Below, in pieces: positions 1-12,890 of a stretch of DNA of 64,000 nt. Origin of the DNA: Leptodactylus fallax. Lineage: Eukaryota > Chordata > Amphibia > Anura > Leptodactylidae. Below the pieces are notes generated by a model. The model saw only the letters and a program-made list of their open reading frames with translations, had not been told where the DNA came from and did not search any database. The stretch is from the NCBI GenBank assembly GCA_947044405.1, contig CAMRHE010000067.1, positions 4,231,501 to 4,295,500 of the forward strand. The letters are read 5' to 3'. Within the stretch, counting starts at the first letter, position 1. Every line of letters starts with the position of its first letter. Both the position numbers and the translations under genes were made by a program.

Positions 1-29
1 ACTACTTCTCCTCCAAGAATATATAGTTT
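1..29 (-). CDS. PAXIP1: PAXIP1 coding exon 16, partial (BRCT5)
   Basis: Begins after a CTTTTTCAG acceptor and codes KLYILGGEV before the window ends. This matches human [12 protein letters not shown], the BRCT5 GG motif. The rest of this exon and the remaining BRCT5/6 exons, about 200 residues, lie to the left of the window. Confidence 0.9.
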
Positions 30-3000
30 CTGAAAAAGAAGAAAACAGTATGCATAGTGTGAATGTGAGCAGGAAATACAGGAATTCATCCTATATGCAG
101 GAGTTTATATACTGAAAAGCCTTTGTTGTACAAGTGCTCACATTCCACATACAAGAATCCAAAAAATAGAAGAGGGGTAGCTTCTATACTTAAAGAAGAT
201 ACAGAGTATGAATAATATATAGTGGAATGGAACAACTAGACAGGATAAAGTAGTCTTTGCAAAGAAGTGGTCCTAAGGAGAGGTTTCATTGCATTTAGTC
301 ATTCTCTATTCAAAAAAGTCTTACAGGGGTGATGGCATGAAAAGTATTTATCCTCTATCCTAGCGGTCAGACCTGCACCGATTCTTTCCCCCAAGCACAT
401 ACAGCCTCACCACATCCAGGACTGGTGTTGGGCGGCGGCTCCCATTATTATTTAGATCAAATATTTAAGAGATTTTCTGGATATTTTATATGACGACTTA
501 CCCTGAGGATAGGCCATCAATATCTGATCAGTACTGGTCCAACATCCAGTAGTAATCAGTTGTTTCAGGGAGGTTCTAAGACTATATAGTAGACAGAGCT
601 GAAAGCAGATGGCTGTCCCCTGTGTACTGGTCATTCCCAATTACTGCAGCTTAGCGCACATTCAGGGAATAGGTGCAAAGCTGTAGTACTCTGGCACTGC
701 CACAGTGAACACAGCTGTGCTTCTGGCTCTGTCTACTGCATAGTCGCAGCACCAGTGGCTGATCAGTGGAAATGCTGGGTGTTACACCCCCACCAATCAA
801 ATACTGATTGAACATAGTTCAGTAATATAAAATGCCTGCAAAACCCCCTTGATGCCAGATCTGTGAGACACTGATCATACCTTTACATACTGCTGGGCTT
901 GAGTTGGGTCAAACCCAGTGAACAGTACATGAGGCGTCTGATCAGGAGACAGTTTTTTAGTTGGAGGAGGAAGATCTTCAATTCTGAAAAGCAAATAAAA
1001 AAAAACATGTTAAAAAAGCGAATTTACCGCATAAGTGTAAAAAACGATAGACACAATCCAAGACTATCCCTTTCTGCTGTGGACACCAGTGGTTCCTCAG
1101 TATATGGTAGTCAAGAGAGGAAAATAATGGCTTATTTCATAAAAGAAAATCCTTGCCAATGGTAGGAGAGGGCTGTCAGTTACAAATAGCAGTTTTGCTT
1201 CAATTTTGCTATGTCTTATGAAAATTAAATGCACCACGTAACAGTGATGTATGGACTCTATATTTTTTACTGTGCACATACCCAGAGAAGTCTCCTTTCT
1301 GTCAGAGAAATGAGGAAGGAGCAAATAAGCATAAAAGTACATTGTATGTCTAGAGATACAGGATGGGGAGAGATCAATGTGAATTCATGATTGTCTTAGG
1401 GTGCACCCATAGCAAACCAAAAGAAACCACAGGACTGCTGCAGGAGTAGGAGTTTTGTGAGTGGAACTTGCACTTGGCCACCAATTTGCTCTGCCTTCAC
1501 TCTCCTCTTCTGGGTTTACAAGTAGTACCAGAGTGTAACAAGACTCCCTGGACAACCCCTTTAATCTATGCCCTTTCCACAGGATAGCCGATAAGTGTCT
1601 GATCTGTGGAGGTTTTAGAACGGGAGCTCCCACTGATCATGAGAACAGACCAAACATGTTTTCATGTTCTGTTGACTGACTGGTGTGGCAGTCACGCATG
1701 AAAGGTGCTGCTTTAACTCTATGGGACTGCCAGACATACTTGAGCACTATACTCAGCAGGCCCATAAAACCAAAAAAGTAGCCGCTGCACACAGGTCAGC
1801 CAGTGCTCCATTTGAACAGGACATTGGACCCCCATTCTCATGATTGGTGGGTGTTTTAGTGTAGGACTTCCACTTTAACAGTGTGGGTCCTACATGCTGT
1901 CTTTTAGGTGACAGGGTCCTTTACAAACAGAAACTGTATTGCAATTATTTAGATCTTTGTAATCACAGAATAAAATGTGATTATTGGGCTAATCCTATAC
2001 CTGGGTCGCTTTGGCTGAACTACAGGTTCATTTTGTTTAGGCTTGAGAGGAATTCTTATACTCTGCAAAAAAAAAAAAAATATATATATATATAAAAAAA
2101 ATACATACATATATTACACTCGTGGATAATTGAAGAATGATCAGAATATAAAATGTGTTACAAAACCTACCATTAACACCTCAGCAGACACTTTTAGTGG
2201 AACTCTCCATGCATCTACAAACATAAAACATAGTGAACATTGGATCACAGGGTACAACAGCAGGAAGATGTCAGGTGTAAATGAAGACCAATATCCATAT
2301 CTACACGCATTTGTTGCATAGTAGATAACTTGTAACAAACTATTCTAGAACTGTCTATTCATTTGTATTACCAAACAGAAACATATTTAAAGGGTTATTC
2401 CAACCTTAGACATTTATGGCATACCAAGAACATGGCGTATCTGCAGAACATTGATCCCTCAACCTGACTGGAGAGGTGAGCAGTGTATCACCTAGGTGGT
2501 GGATGAACGGAAAGGGGTCTGTGCATGTGCATGGTTCTTTCCATGACTACCACAGAATTGAATGGAAACAGTCTAGAAAACTTTTCAGCGCCTTCTGTAA
2601 TTTGCTCACACGATTCAAGTCCGCTTCACCAGGTAGACTCCGATTCTTGGAGTTAGAGTCAGATCTGAGAAGTGGGACCTGAACCTATCAAATGTTTATG
2701 GTATACCCCATTGACATGCCTAAAATGTCCAAATAGAAATACCCCTTTAACTTTCCATTAAAAGTTCAGATTACAGGAAGAAGTTCTCTAGTTACAGAAC
2801 AAGTGAAACTAATTCAGATATCTTACCAAGCAGATTTGACACAAGATGTGATGAAGGAGCAAGTGGATCCTGTAAGTTAAAGATGGTGTAGCGGCTGTTC
2901 TGAATCTGTCGTAAAGCCTCAAAGTTTCCAAGAAGAATGTCACAAAGCCACAGTGCATTGACGCAGGGTATCCTCCATTCTTTGGCTTTCTCATACTTCA

Positions 3001-6000
3001 TACCAGTAGGCCTAATTCACAGAAAAAATAACAATGTCACATATTAGCAAGATCATCAGTGTAAATCCAATCTAGAACTACCACATGAGAAGTAATGTAA
3101 ATCTAATGAAATGATTTGTTAGTAAAGTGATTTGCAATACAATAGTACTGAGGTAAGGATAATACTCTGACTTACTCTTTACAGATGAGGACTGTGTTGC
3201 TGCGACATAAATACCCCGTATACTTGGCACCAGCCAAGTAAGCCATCAGCTTGAGGTCATCTCTATCACTATCGACAAATCCAGTTACAGAAACGATCTG
3301 AAAGCAAATATGGATTAGCAGAATTTTAGGATCTGACGAACTTTCAATCCCTTTAATAAATTCTACTATATGCAGATGTAGAAAATGTTATGTTTACTTT
3401 TAACGCATGTTTAATACATAAAGTTGACATTTAACACATTACATACCATGATGCATTATATAACATTTGCTAGGTCAGGTTATACACTGCATTAGGCATC
3501 ATATAGGCTAGGAGGTTTCCTTACATGTTGAGAACATGGCTTCCCTCCTGGTGGAAACGCCACTGGGAAATGTAGAGTCCGATGAGGAGGCACCATTTTT
3601 TTTCTTCTTCAACACTGTGTTCAGCCAGTGAGCTGTGATACAACGCTTTCTTTCCTTCATTGCCTATACAGTAGAGGATCATGTTACTATTAGGCACAAT
3701 AAAGCGAGACCTCTAAGGATTGAGGACGGAAAACACTGCCCAAACAAATAAGCATGACCCCCCCCCTTATTCCCACAATACAATTAATACGATCAATAGC
3801 TCCCTTTATTTTCTCCTTCTTTCGATCCTATTTCATTTAAACAATTTTACAATTAAAAATTGAGAAATAGGTAAAGAAATCTTCTCTGTCTGTCCGAGGA
3901 GATCAGCCATATGCCCCTCCTCTTCCTCACTATCTTGCATCTTGTTGTAAGACAACTGGCTACAGCACGAGCCCCCCTCCCAACCATTCCTCGGTAGTAG
4001 GACATTGTTAAACTTTGCCCTTTTGATAATCCCTGCCCCTTAACTACACCATAGCTGAAAATGGAAGTGATCAGCAGGATTTCCACAAGACTGTTTGTTC
4101 ATCTGCAGCATAGTCTTTATGCCACTAGAACAACCATTGGGCCAGCATCTCCCATTCAGTGTTATCAGTCATTTCTAAAATGTAGTGTTTTAGCACAAAT
4201 GACCACAGAAGTTTTCTTTAAATAAATGCCATGACCTTACTTGTGCAGCTTGAAAGACTATAGTATACTGCTTTGCAGTGTTTGGTCACATGAAAACCTA
4301 CCTGGGCATACATACTACTGACTTGGCTCTCACACAGAAGATGTGTACAGCGGCTTGTGAGTGTAGGGTCCACAGTACCACCATGCGTTTGTATTATCTT
4401 TGGGAATGGAAACCGTTAAAAACAGAAAAAAGGTTTACATCAAAATCATATATCATATCACAAAAATCATATCTCAGATGACTGAGAGAAGTCACAAAAG
4501 TATTGTTAGTGCGCTAGCTGTGTTTTTCATGGCTAGCACACTGATCCATTAATTTCTATGATCCCATACACACGACTGTGTATTGTCATGGACTGGTGTA
4601 TGGGGCCATGAACTCGGGAAAAAACTCAGGACAGATCCCATTCCTGTTTGTTTTGCAGCACGGGCGCACGAGAGCAGTTAATGAGGCTGTGGGGTCACGG
4701 ACAGCAGAGGGATGTCATCCTTAGCCTCATTATTGTCTCGCTAGTATAAGAGGAAACTGCACTTTATTTTGGCTGCTTATAATTTTTTTCCTTCATGATG
4801 AGCTGGCTGTCCGCAAGCTTGTTACCATGTTTTTGGAAAGATCTATTAGCAATTCAAATATCTAAAATTAGTCTAATGCCCACAGACACACTGATTTATT
4901 TATTTTTAATGGTTATTTATTTACATTTAGAACATATCCTGTGGATTTGTCATGAACGTCCAAGATCAGAAGACCAGTAAGTTGTATCTCTAGCATAGAC
5001 GCCTGACCTCTGGAAAAGATCACTAGAATGAGGTGGCTGCAGTGCACATAAAGCACAGTGGCCCTTTGGACTGTATTGCACAGCAGTCTACTGATTCAAT
5101 GTGGTGCATAAACTCGAGTTTGGAGCTGCACTGTGCAGAGAAAATGCTTTTCTAGGGATCAGTGAGGCTCTAAGAAGTATGGTAAGGTATAGTATGGCAT
5201 ATATCAGTGATATCCTTCACTTTATGTTAGTGGGAAAGCCCTTAAAATGTCAATAACATCACTGATTTTGCTCATCTATAGCCAGTTTGTGACAGAGCCT
5301 GTACCTGATTTCTCAAAATGTAAGAAAGTTAGGAAACGGATTTAGAAGAGGAATTTTTTAAAAATGAATAAATATTGCGTGTTTCGTCACACCCTGGTAG
5401 GGAATCAAGAGAAGTAGGAAGACGACCAAAGATCACATTAAACCTACCCGTTTCCAAGTTGCCAAAAGTTGTTTATCAGACATCTGTTCTGGATAATCGG
5501 CAATGGCAAACACACAGCCCATCAGGAAGTAGTCTTCAGGAACTGAAAGCGGAAAAATAAGAACAATTATAACTGGAAGATATCATCAGAAAATGACCAT
5601 CAAGTTATTACATAAAAACAGATTACATGGAAACATAATACTAAAAACAACTTGGCGTTTTTTACATGCCTTTGTAAATAAAGGACGAAAAACAAAAAGA
5701 AGAGAGAGAGAACCCAACAACAAATCTTGCAGTTATCCCAGTAGTGATTGTAGCACATACTATAGGCTGACACTACTTGTTTTCTGCAGCTCCCTTGTCA
5801 GTTTTGCAGTAGAGACTGGGACAGAAGGAGCAGAGTTCTCTCATTATAAGAAGGTGAACAATTTAAGATTAAGACCCCATGTAGTGAACCGCAGCCAAAA
5901 AACGATTGGGAAAAGCATCAGGTTTTTTTCCACAGCTTTTTTCACAGAAAGTCCGCAGTTTTCTCCTCTCCGTTCTTTCTGCCTCTATTACAGTATATCT

Positions 6001-9000
6001 ATATGGAAAACGCCATGCTGGAATTTTTTTTTTCTGCGATGTGTGGATGAAATTAGCCAGAATCAATCCAATTGCGAAGTTTTGGCAATGTGGGGCCCCA
6101 ACCTAAAGGGGTTATCCATCTCCAAACTGAATTTTCATACTGATGAACTATCCACAGGATAGGGACTAGTGATGATGCTAGATCAGGTGTAGGCAACCTT
6201 CGGCACTCCAGCTTTTGTAAAACTACAATTCCCAGCATGCACACTTGTTCTGCTGTTCTTGGAACTCTCATGAAAGTGAATGGAGCATGTTGGGAGTTTT
6301 AGTTTCACAGCAGCTGGAGTGCCGAAGGTTGCTGACCCCTGTGCTAGGTTGTAAGGCCCGCCCTTCTGACAGTGTGGAGATATCCGTGCTGAAATTAACG
6401 GCACCGATACACCAGCACTGGGGCACATACCGGTAAAGCCGGCCCAGGAAGCATTAGAACAATTTTTTTTATGCCAATATTTCAAAATTTTGTCTGCAAA
6501 AACCCTCATTGAGACCTTCCTCTTAATCCCTTTCCGACATCCACCATAATATGATGGCGGATGTCAGGTCTATAAATATGGTGCTTGCTCTGAAGCCAGG
6601 CCTTCGCTGTTTTACACAACGGATACCCAGGGATAGTGAACTCTTATCACAAGCATTATTGTTCTCTGAGCCCCCTATTGCAAGTACCCACCACCCCGGG
6701 ACCTTTACTGGTACAGGACGGCTCCCAGGCCTGTCATAAGAATATTATGAATAGTTATGAAGTAAATTTCCCATAGACTACAGTACAGTTGTATTGCAGT
6801 CTCTGGGTCAAGTGATCTAAAGATCGCAAGTTCAAGCCCCCTAATGGGCTAATAAGACAGAAAAAAATAGAGGGTTTTTTTTTTTAACTATTTAAAAAAA
6901 AAAAACTAAAAATTCAAACTGACCCTCTTTACCTAGAACTCAAAAATAAACATATATTATGCATCCCAAAATGCCTGAACTACTAATTTTTCCCCATACG
7001 GTGAATGTTGTAGTGGAAAAAATCTAAATGGCTGAACCACTGTATTTTTGCTATTTTGCCTTCCATTAAAATGTGAATAAAAAAAAAAAACGATCAAAAC
7101 ATCAGACATTCCCAAAAATGATATAAATAAAAGGTATATCTGTCCCCGCAAAAAGTTTTGGACTTTAAACATAAATTCTGTACATTCTGTATGATCGCAC
7201 TGACCTACAGAATATAGGTAAAAGTAAAAACCATAAGAAAATATATGAAATTCCACCCCATTTCTTTCCAGCTTCCCTGTACATTGTATGGCAAACCTAA
7301 AACATTGGAGGACCCTTTTCAGTACCAATTAGAAAAAAGATTAATGGACTTACTCTCCAGTGATGGGTCATGTCCATGCAGCTGCTGAGATTGGGGTGGC
7401 TGTTGATTTGGTGTCGGAGGTGGTACCTGCTGCTGGATCTGTCCCAGTTGCTGTTGTGTCTGATTCTGCATTTGCCGCTGCTGTAGACGTTGTAGGTGCT
7501 GCTGTTGGAGTTGTTGCTGTAACTGCTGAAGGCTTTGTTTTTGCTGCTGAGCCTGTTGAGCTTGCAGTGGAGGCTGCGGGAGGGCGCTCTGCTGAACTTG
7601 TGACGGCTGTAGAGTCACTTGTGACTGTTGAAGAGTCGGCTGCTGAATCTGAGATGGCTGAGACTGGGATATTTGTTGCTGCTGAAGACCAGCTTGCTGA
7701 AGCTGCTGCTGTTGCTGAAGCTGCTGTTGTTGCAGCAGGGTCTGTTGTTGGATTTGCTGCTGTTTCATTTGTTGCTGCTGAAGCTGAAGCGTTTGTTGCT
7801 GCTGCAGTTGCTGTTGGGTGAGCGTTTGCTGCTGTAGCATTTGTGATGGGATCTGATGCTGCTGATGTGTCTGATGCTGTATCTGAATATTATGTGGTTG
7901 CATTTGGTGTTGCTGAAGCGTCTGTGCTTGTACTTGATGTTGCTGCTGAAGCGCCTGCGGTTGTACATGATGCTGCTGATTCTGTGCCTGTATTTGCTGC
8001 TGCTGTAGCGACTGTGCTTGAATTTGCTGTTGCTGTAGAGACTGTGCTTGCATTTGGTGTTGCTGTTGAATGGATGTTGGTTGAATCTGCTGCTGAATTG
8101 TCTGTGACTGAATTTGCTGCTGCTGCAGAGCCTGAGTCTGGATTTGCTGCTGCTGCAGTGTGTGTAGTTGGGGGTGAGGCTGAATTTGCTGCTGCTGAAG
8201 GGCATGCTGCTGTAGTTGCTGCTTTTGCTGCAAGGTCAAATGTTGTATCTGCTGTTGCTGAAGCTGCTGAATGCTTTGTTGGAGGTTTTGTTGCAAGGCT
8301 GGATTCTGCTGCTGCAGCGTCTGTTGCTGTATACCAGGCTGAAGCGTTTGCTGCTGCTGAATGTTCTGTTGCAGTGTTTGTTGCTGCTGTATAGATGTTT
8401 GAATAGTTTGCTGCTGCTGTAGTGTCTGTTGCTGTGCAGGCGTTTGCTGCCGCTGAAGGATTTGCTGTATATTTTGCTGCTGAAGTGTCTGTTGTAGTGT
8501 CTGTTGCTGCTGAAGATGCTGTTGCTGCAGCTGTTGAAGTTGCTGCTGAAGTGCATGCTGTTGTTGGAAGTGCTGCATGGTTTGCTGCTGTGGACGAAGT
8601 AGCTGCTGTTGTGAGAACTGCAGCTGAGTAAAGTGGTGCTGTTGATTTACTTGTGAAAACTGATGCTGTGGAAAAACTTGCTGTGTAATCTGTTGTTGCT
8701 GTTGCTGCTGCTGCAATTGCATAAGTTGTTGAGGCTGGAGCTGCACGAGTGGATGGTGCTGCTGCTGCTGGGTCTGGTGGGACTGCTGCTGCAACAACTG
8801 CTGAGCTTCGGGGGTTAAGGATTTCATCTGGTTAAACAATACAGAGTTCGGATGTCCTTGCTGGGGATGGCTGCCTTGTTCTAAGTTTTTGGTGGAAGCA
8901 GAGAGGGTTTGCAAAAGCTAGAACAGAATAGAAACAGGTTGAGGTAGAAAGTGCAAACAGAGATACATATACACTGATACTATTCCTATCACTGACATAC

Positions 9001-12000
9001 ATAAGTGTGCTTTCAAGTTCACCTGCATATCAATTTTCCTAGTTTCTTTAAAGGAAAGCTTAAAACTGCAAAATTTTAAAAATCCTGTCCAGTCATTCGT
9101 TAAAGGGGCATTCCCATCTCAAGGAGCCTATCTATACTGCTAGCTTATGTAAATTCACTGGTCTTCCTAAATACATTGGTTTAGCAATGCTGCTTTGTTT
9201 GCCTGCTATGTAAGATTATTCCTCCCATTGTTTACACATCGTGTCCTTGGTGCCAGGTCTGTATCTGATAAAAGGTCTGAAGATGAGGGGGACTCACTCC
9301 CTGCTTCCTGGAGCTGTTATTTATCACGCTTCTGTCCAGGGAATCAGGTCAGCTAATTACAGTTTGCTGATAAAGGCTCTGACAGAGTGAGTTATCCCTG
9401 CTCTATGTAAATACAAAGATAACATGGAGTTTACTGCAAGTCCCTTCTCTCCTCTGCATGTAAGTGTTCTTGCCAACCTTATGAAATGTAATATACATTT
9501 ACTGTGCATATTATTTGACCTGCATTTACATTAAATTTCTAGTAAATATAATAAATAATCTCTCATGGTAAAGGCAATGTCTATATCTACTGAGGTACTT
9601 CATAGCGTCCTGTCCATCAAACAGTCAAAGCCTGCCAACCAACCAGCTTGCTGAAGAATACAGGAAGTGAGAAGAAGAGACAGCAGACAATGCTGGTGGG
9701 AGAGGAAGGTGGGAAAATGCCTTTAAAGCTAAGGCCCCACGTTGGGTAAATGCAGCGTTTTTTTGTTGCTGATTTTGCAGAGGATTTTTTAGCTAAAGTC
9801 TCAAAGGCTAGAAAAGGAATGGAAAATATAAGGGAAGCACTTAGACGTTTCTCTTCTGTTAAATCCACCTCTGACTTTGGCTAAAAAAAATGCAGCAAAA
9901 TCTGCACCAAAAAGCGCTGCGTTTCCACAACATGGGCCGTAGCCGTAAAGTTGGACTTAGGAGACAGCCAAACGCAGCTTTGCCATGCCGTAACTCCCAT
10001 AGAAGTGAATCCCGAGCAGAAATAGTGAGCTATGTTCGGTTGTTTCTCCAATTCTGACCACCGCAGGCAGTCAGAGACACAAATATTCTCATATCAGTCA
10101 TGAAATGTCGAGAATACCACGTTAATTGTCATGTCGCATGATTTGGGATTTTCAGTTGTTTGTCAGATATTATTGCTGCTAGAGGATTTTGCTTTGTTTT
10201 AGTTTTGTCCCTTCCCTGCCCCTGTAGCCAGGCTCTGCTGTGTTACCTCCTTCATACATCAATGCTTGTCAGCCATTTTAGTGTTCACACATTTCTGTAT
10301 ACCCCTTAGCATAAATTTCTCTTTTCATCTTGTGTTGCTGTTTTGGGCATAACTACAAGAATTCAACAAGGAAATAAACTTTCTACCAGAATCTTTATAC
10401 AGGCCTGCGCTGCGGAGTTGACACTATCTGACAAAGTTTCTTGGGATAAGTAACTGGTTCAATACAGACATGTTTCTAGAGCCCAGACCCTTGCTGCCTT
10501 GTAATGGATTCAGAATATTAAAGTGGTTATCGGTTTCTAACATTGATGGCGCAGATTATCAGTACCAAGACAGCACGGTTCTCTGTATTGTTTCCATACC
10601 ACGAGCCATGTTGCTCACTCGCCTTCAGTGAGCTCACTAGACTTCAATGGGACAGCGCTGCAGTACCTACACTCGCCACTACAGTTTGTATGCGCTGTCT
10701 CGGTACTGGTGATCTCCAAGGATCCTGGGCGTTGCATAGGCCATCAATGTCAGAAACCAGATAACCTTTAATCTTCTCTTTGCATATTACAATTAGAGGT
10801 GTTTTTCAGGCTACACAATTGATAGTCAGGGGGCCGACAACCAGGCATCTGGCCAATCAGATGTTTGAAATAGCCAGAGCACTCATTACTTGCCAAGCAG
10901 TGCTGAACAGCAGCTGTGCTTGATATTGTAGCTTAGCCCATTTACTTGACTGGGACTGAGCTCTGATCAGGCCAAGTGACGTCAGAGAACTGAAAATGAA
11001 GGAAGCAGTGGTCATGCACTGGAGCTATGCGTGTGTGTGTGGGGGGGGGGGGGGGGGGTGGTATATAAAGGATAAGTATTCATAAATAAACTCCTTGTCC
11101 CATTAGGACAACTACGGTAAATATACTGTATAATGAGAGTAACCCAGCTAATCTATGTATTACATGGTAAGCAATTCATATTACAACAACATAATGGTTT
11201 CATTCTCAATGAAAAATGAATGGTGAGTCACCAAAGTCTTCAAAAGGGTTCCTTGGTGACAAGATACCCCCTATCCTTGCTGATCGATGGAGGTTTTACC
11301 CCTGGGACACCCACTTATCACAAGTTTGAATGGAGAGGTAGGTAGTAAATGTGCATTTCAATGGGTAGTGCCAGAGATCGGTGAAGTACAGCACTACGCC
11401 ATCTCTGATGATTCCCACTGAAATGAATGGAGTGGCAGCGTGCATATCTCACCTGCTGCTTCAATGAAACTGGGGTGCAAGACACCCCAGTCATCATGAT
11501 CGGTCAGGGCCCCAGCAGTCAGGTCTTCAATGATAAGCAAGCTATCCAAAGGTTAGGGGTAAATTGTTACCAAAATACCCCTTTAGCTGTGCAAATGACA
11601 ATTCAAGCGTTCTAAATGCATATATAAATCACACTACTTACATGTGCTACATTTGACGGTCTATTAATCTGCTGAATGTCAGCACTATTTGTGATGTTTC
11701 GAAGAGTCCTTGTAGCTGGACTACGAAAAGCCATAATATCTGGCCTTTCTGAATTTGTTGCTCCAGGGACTGATGAGAGTAAACTACTTCGGCCTTCAGG
11801 TGGTAAAATACTCCCTGGCACAGGAGGAACATTAGCACATAAATTAATCAGCCCCGAGTCCTTGCCCTGCGGCAGTCTTCTCTTTGCGGTACTCATCTGG
11901 GGTATCTCTGCGGGGGTCCAGTTCAGATTTCTTTCTTGCTTTTCTGGAGAGGAGTCATCAGAGTCATCAAACATCAATTCCTCTTTAACTTTTTCGGCAG

Positions 12001-12834
12001 TGCTACGCTTAGGGGAAGTCTCCCGATTAGGCAAAGGAGACCCTTCCCTTGATGTAACCGGACTAGATTTAGAGGAGTATCTATCCTCATCAGCACTCGC
12101 ATTCTGGGAGTCCCTTTCGTTTTCTTCCTCATCTTCCTCCTCTTCTTCCTCCTCCTCCTCATAGACTATAAGACGTGGATGATATGGAGTTTCATCTTTT
12201 TTGGTCTTTTCAGATATTGAGTCTAACACCCAGTCTGGGGAAACTACTTTTATGTTCTCTCTTTGATAGGCATATTCATACTTGGTCTGAAAATAAGAGA
12301 ATTACATCATAATGTAGAACATGACAGAACATACTCTAATAAAAAAAAATTATATAATTTTTAGATCGTTCTTACCCCTTTTGGCTCAGGAACAATTAAG
12401 TGAGTGCACTTCTTATTGAGACTCAGCTGACAGTCTCCGCCATAAAAAGTTATCAGTGCCCAAAGAGCATTTCTATCATCAGGGGAAACCTAAAGAGAAA
12501 TACAAAAAAATAAATAAATAAAATAAACACTGTCAACAAAATGTTCGGATTACAGGAAAAGACTAGGTTCACACTAGCGCTTGGTCTCTGTTCGGGGATT
12601 CTGTCCCCCACTCCACTTGAAAAATGCGGAGAGAAAAGTCCTGTTTGCGGACTCCGCATTTTTTGGGCGGAAACCCGAGGGACCCATTATAGTCTAGCAG
12701 GTAACTGCTTTTTAAGCGGACCCGAAGAATGGAAACCTGAACGCTAATGTGAACCTAGAGTCACAGGAAAATAGAATCTTCAATATCTTCACAGTCCTTC
12801 GGCTGAGTTGACACTCTACAGGTAGATTAATAAA

Positions 12835-12890
<56 letters not shown>

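Noticed and set aside
2067..2099. A-rich/TA tract as a LINE or SINE poly-A tail
   Set aside because: It is the polypyrimidine tract (minus strand) of the PAXIP1 exon 14 acceptor and has no element attached.
5593..6162. 189-codon plus-strand frame
   Set aside because: It lies in PAXIP1 intron 7, with no recognised domain, no similarity that I can see and mixed composition. Probably chance.
7360..8631. Long plus-strand open frames (153 and 183 codons) rich in Ala, Val and Leu
   Set aside because: They are the antisense of the CAG/CAA-rich PAXIP1 exon. Repeats of this kind leave most frames open.
11676..12164. 162-codon plus-strand frame ending in a serine run
   Set aside because: Antisense of PAXIP1 exon 6. 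The Ser run is the complement frame of the glutamate tract.
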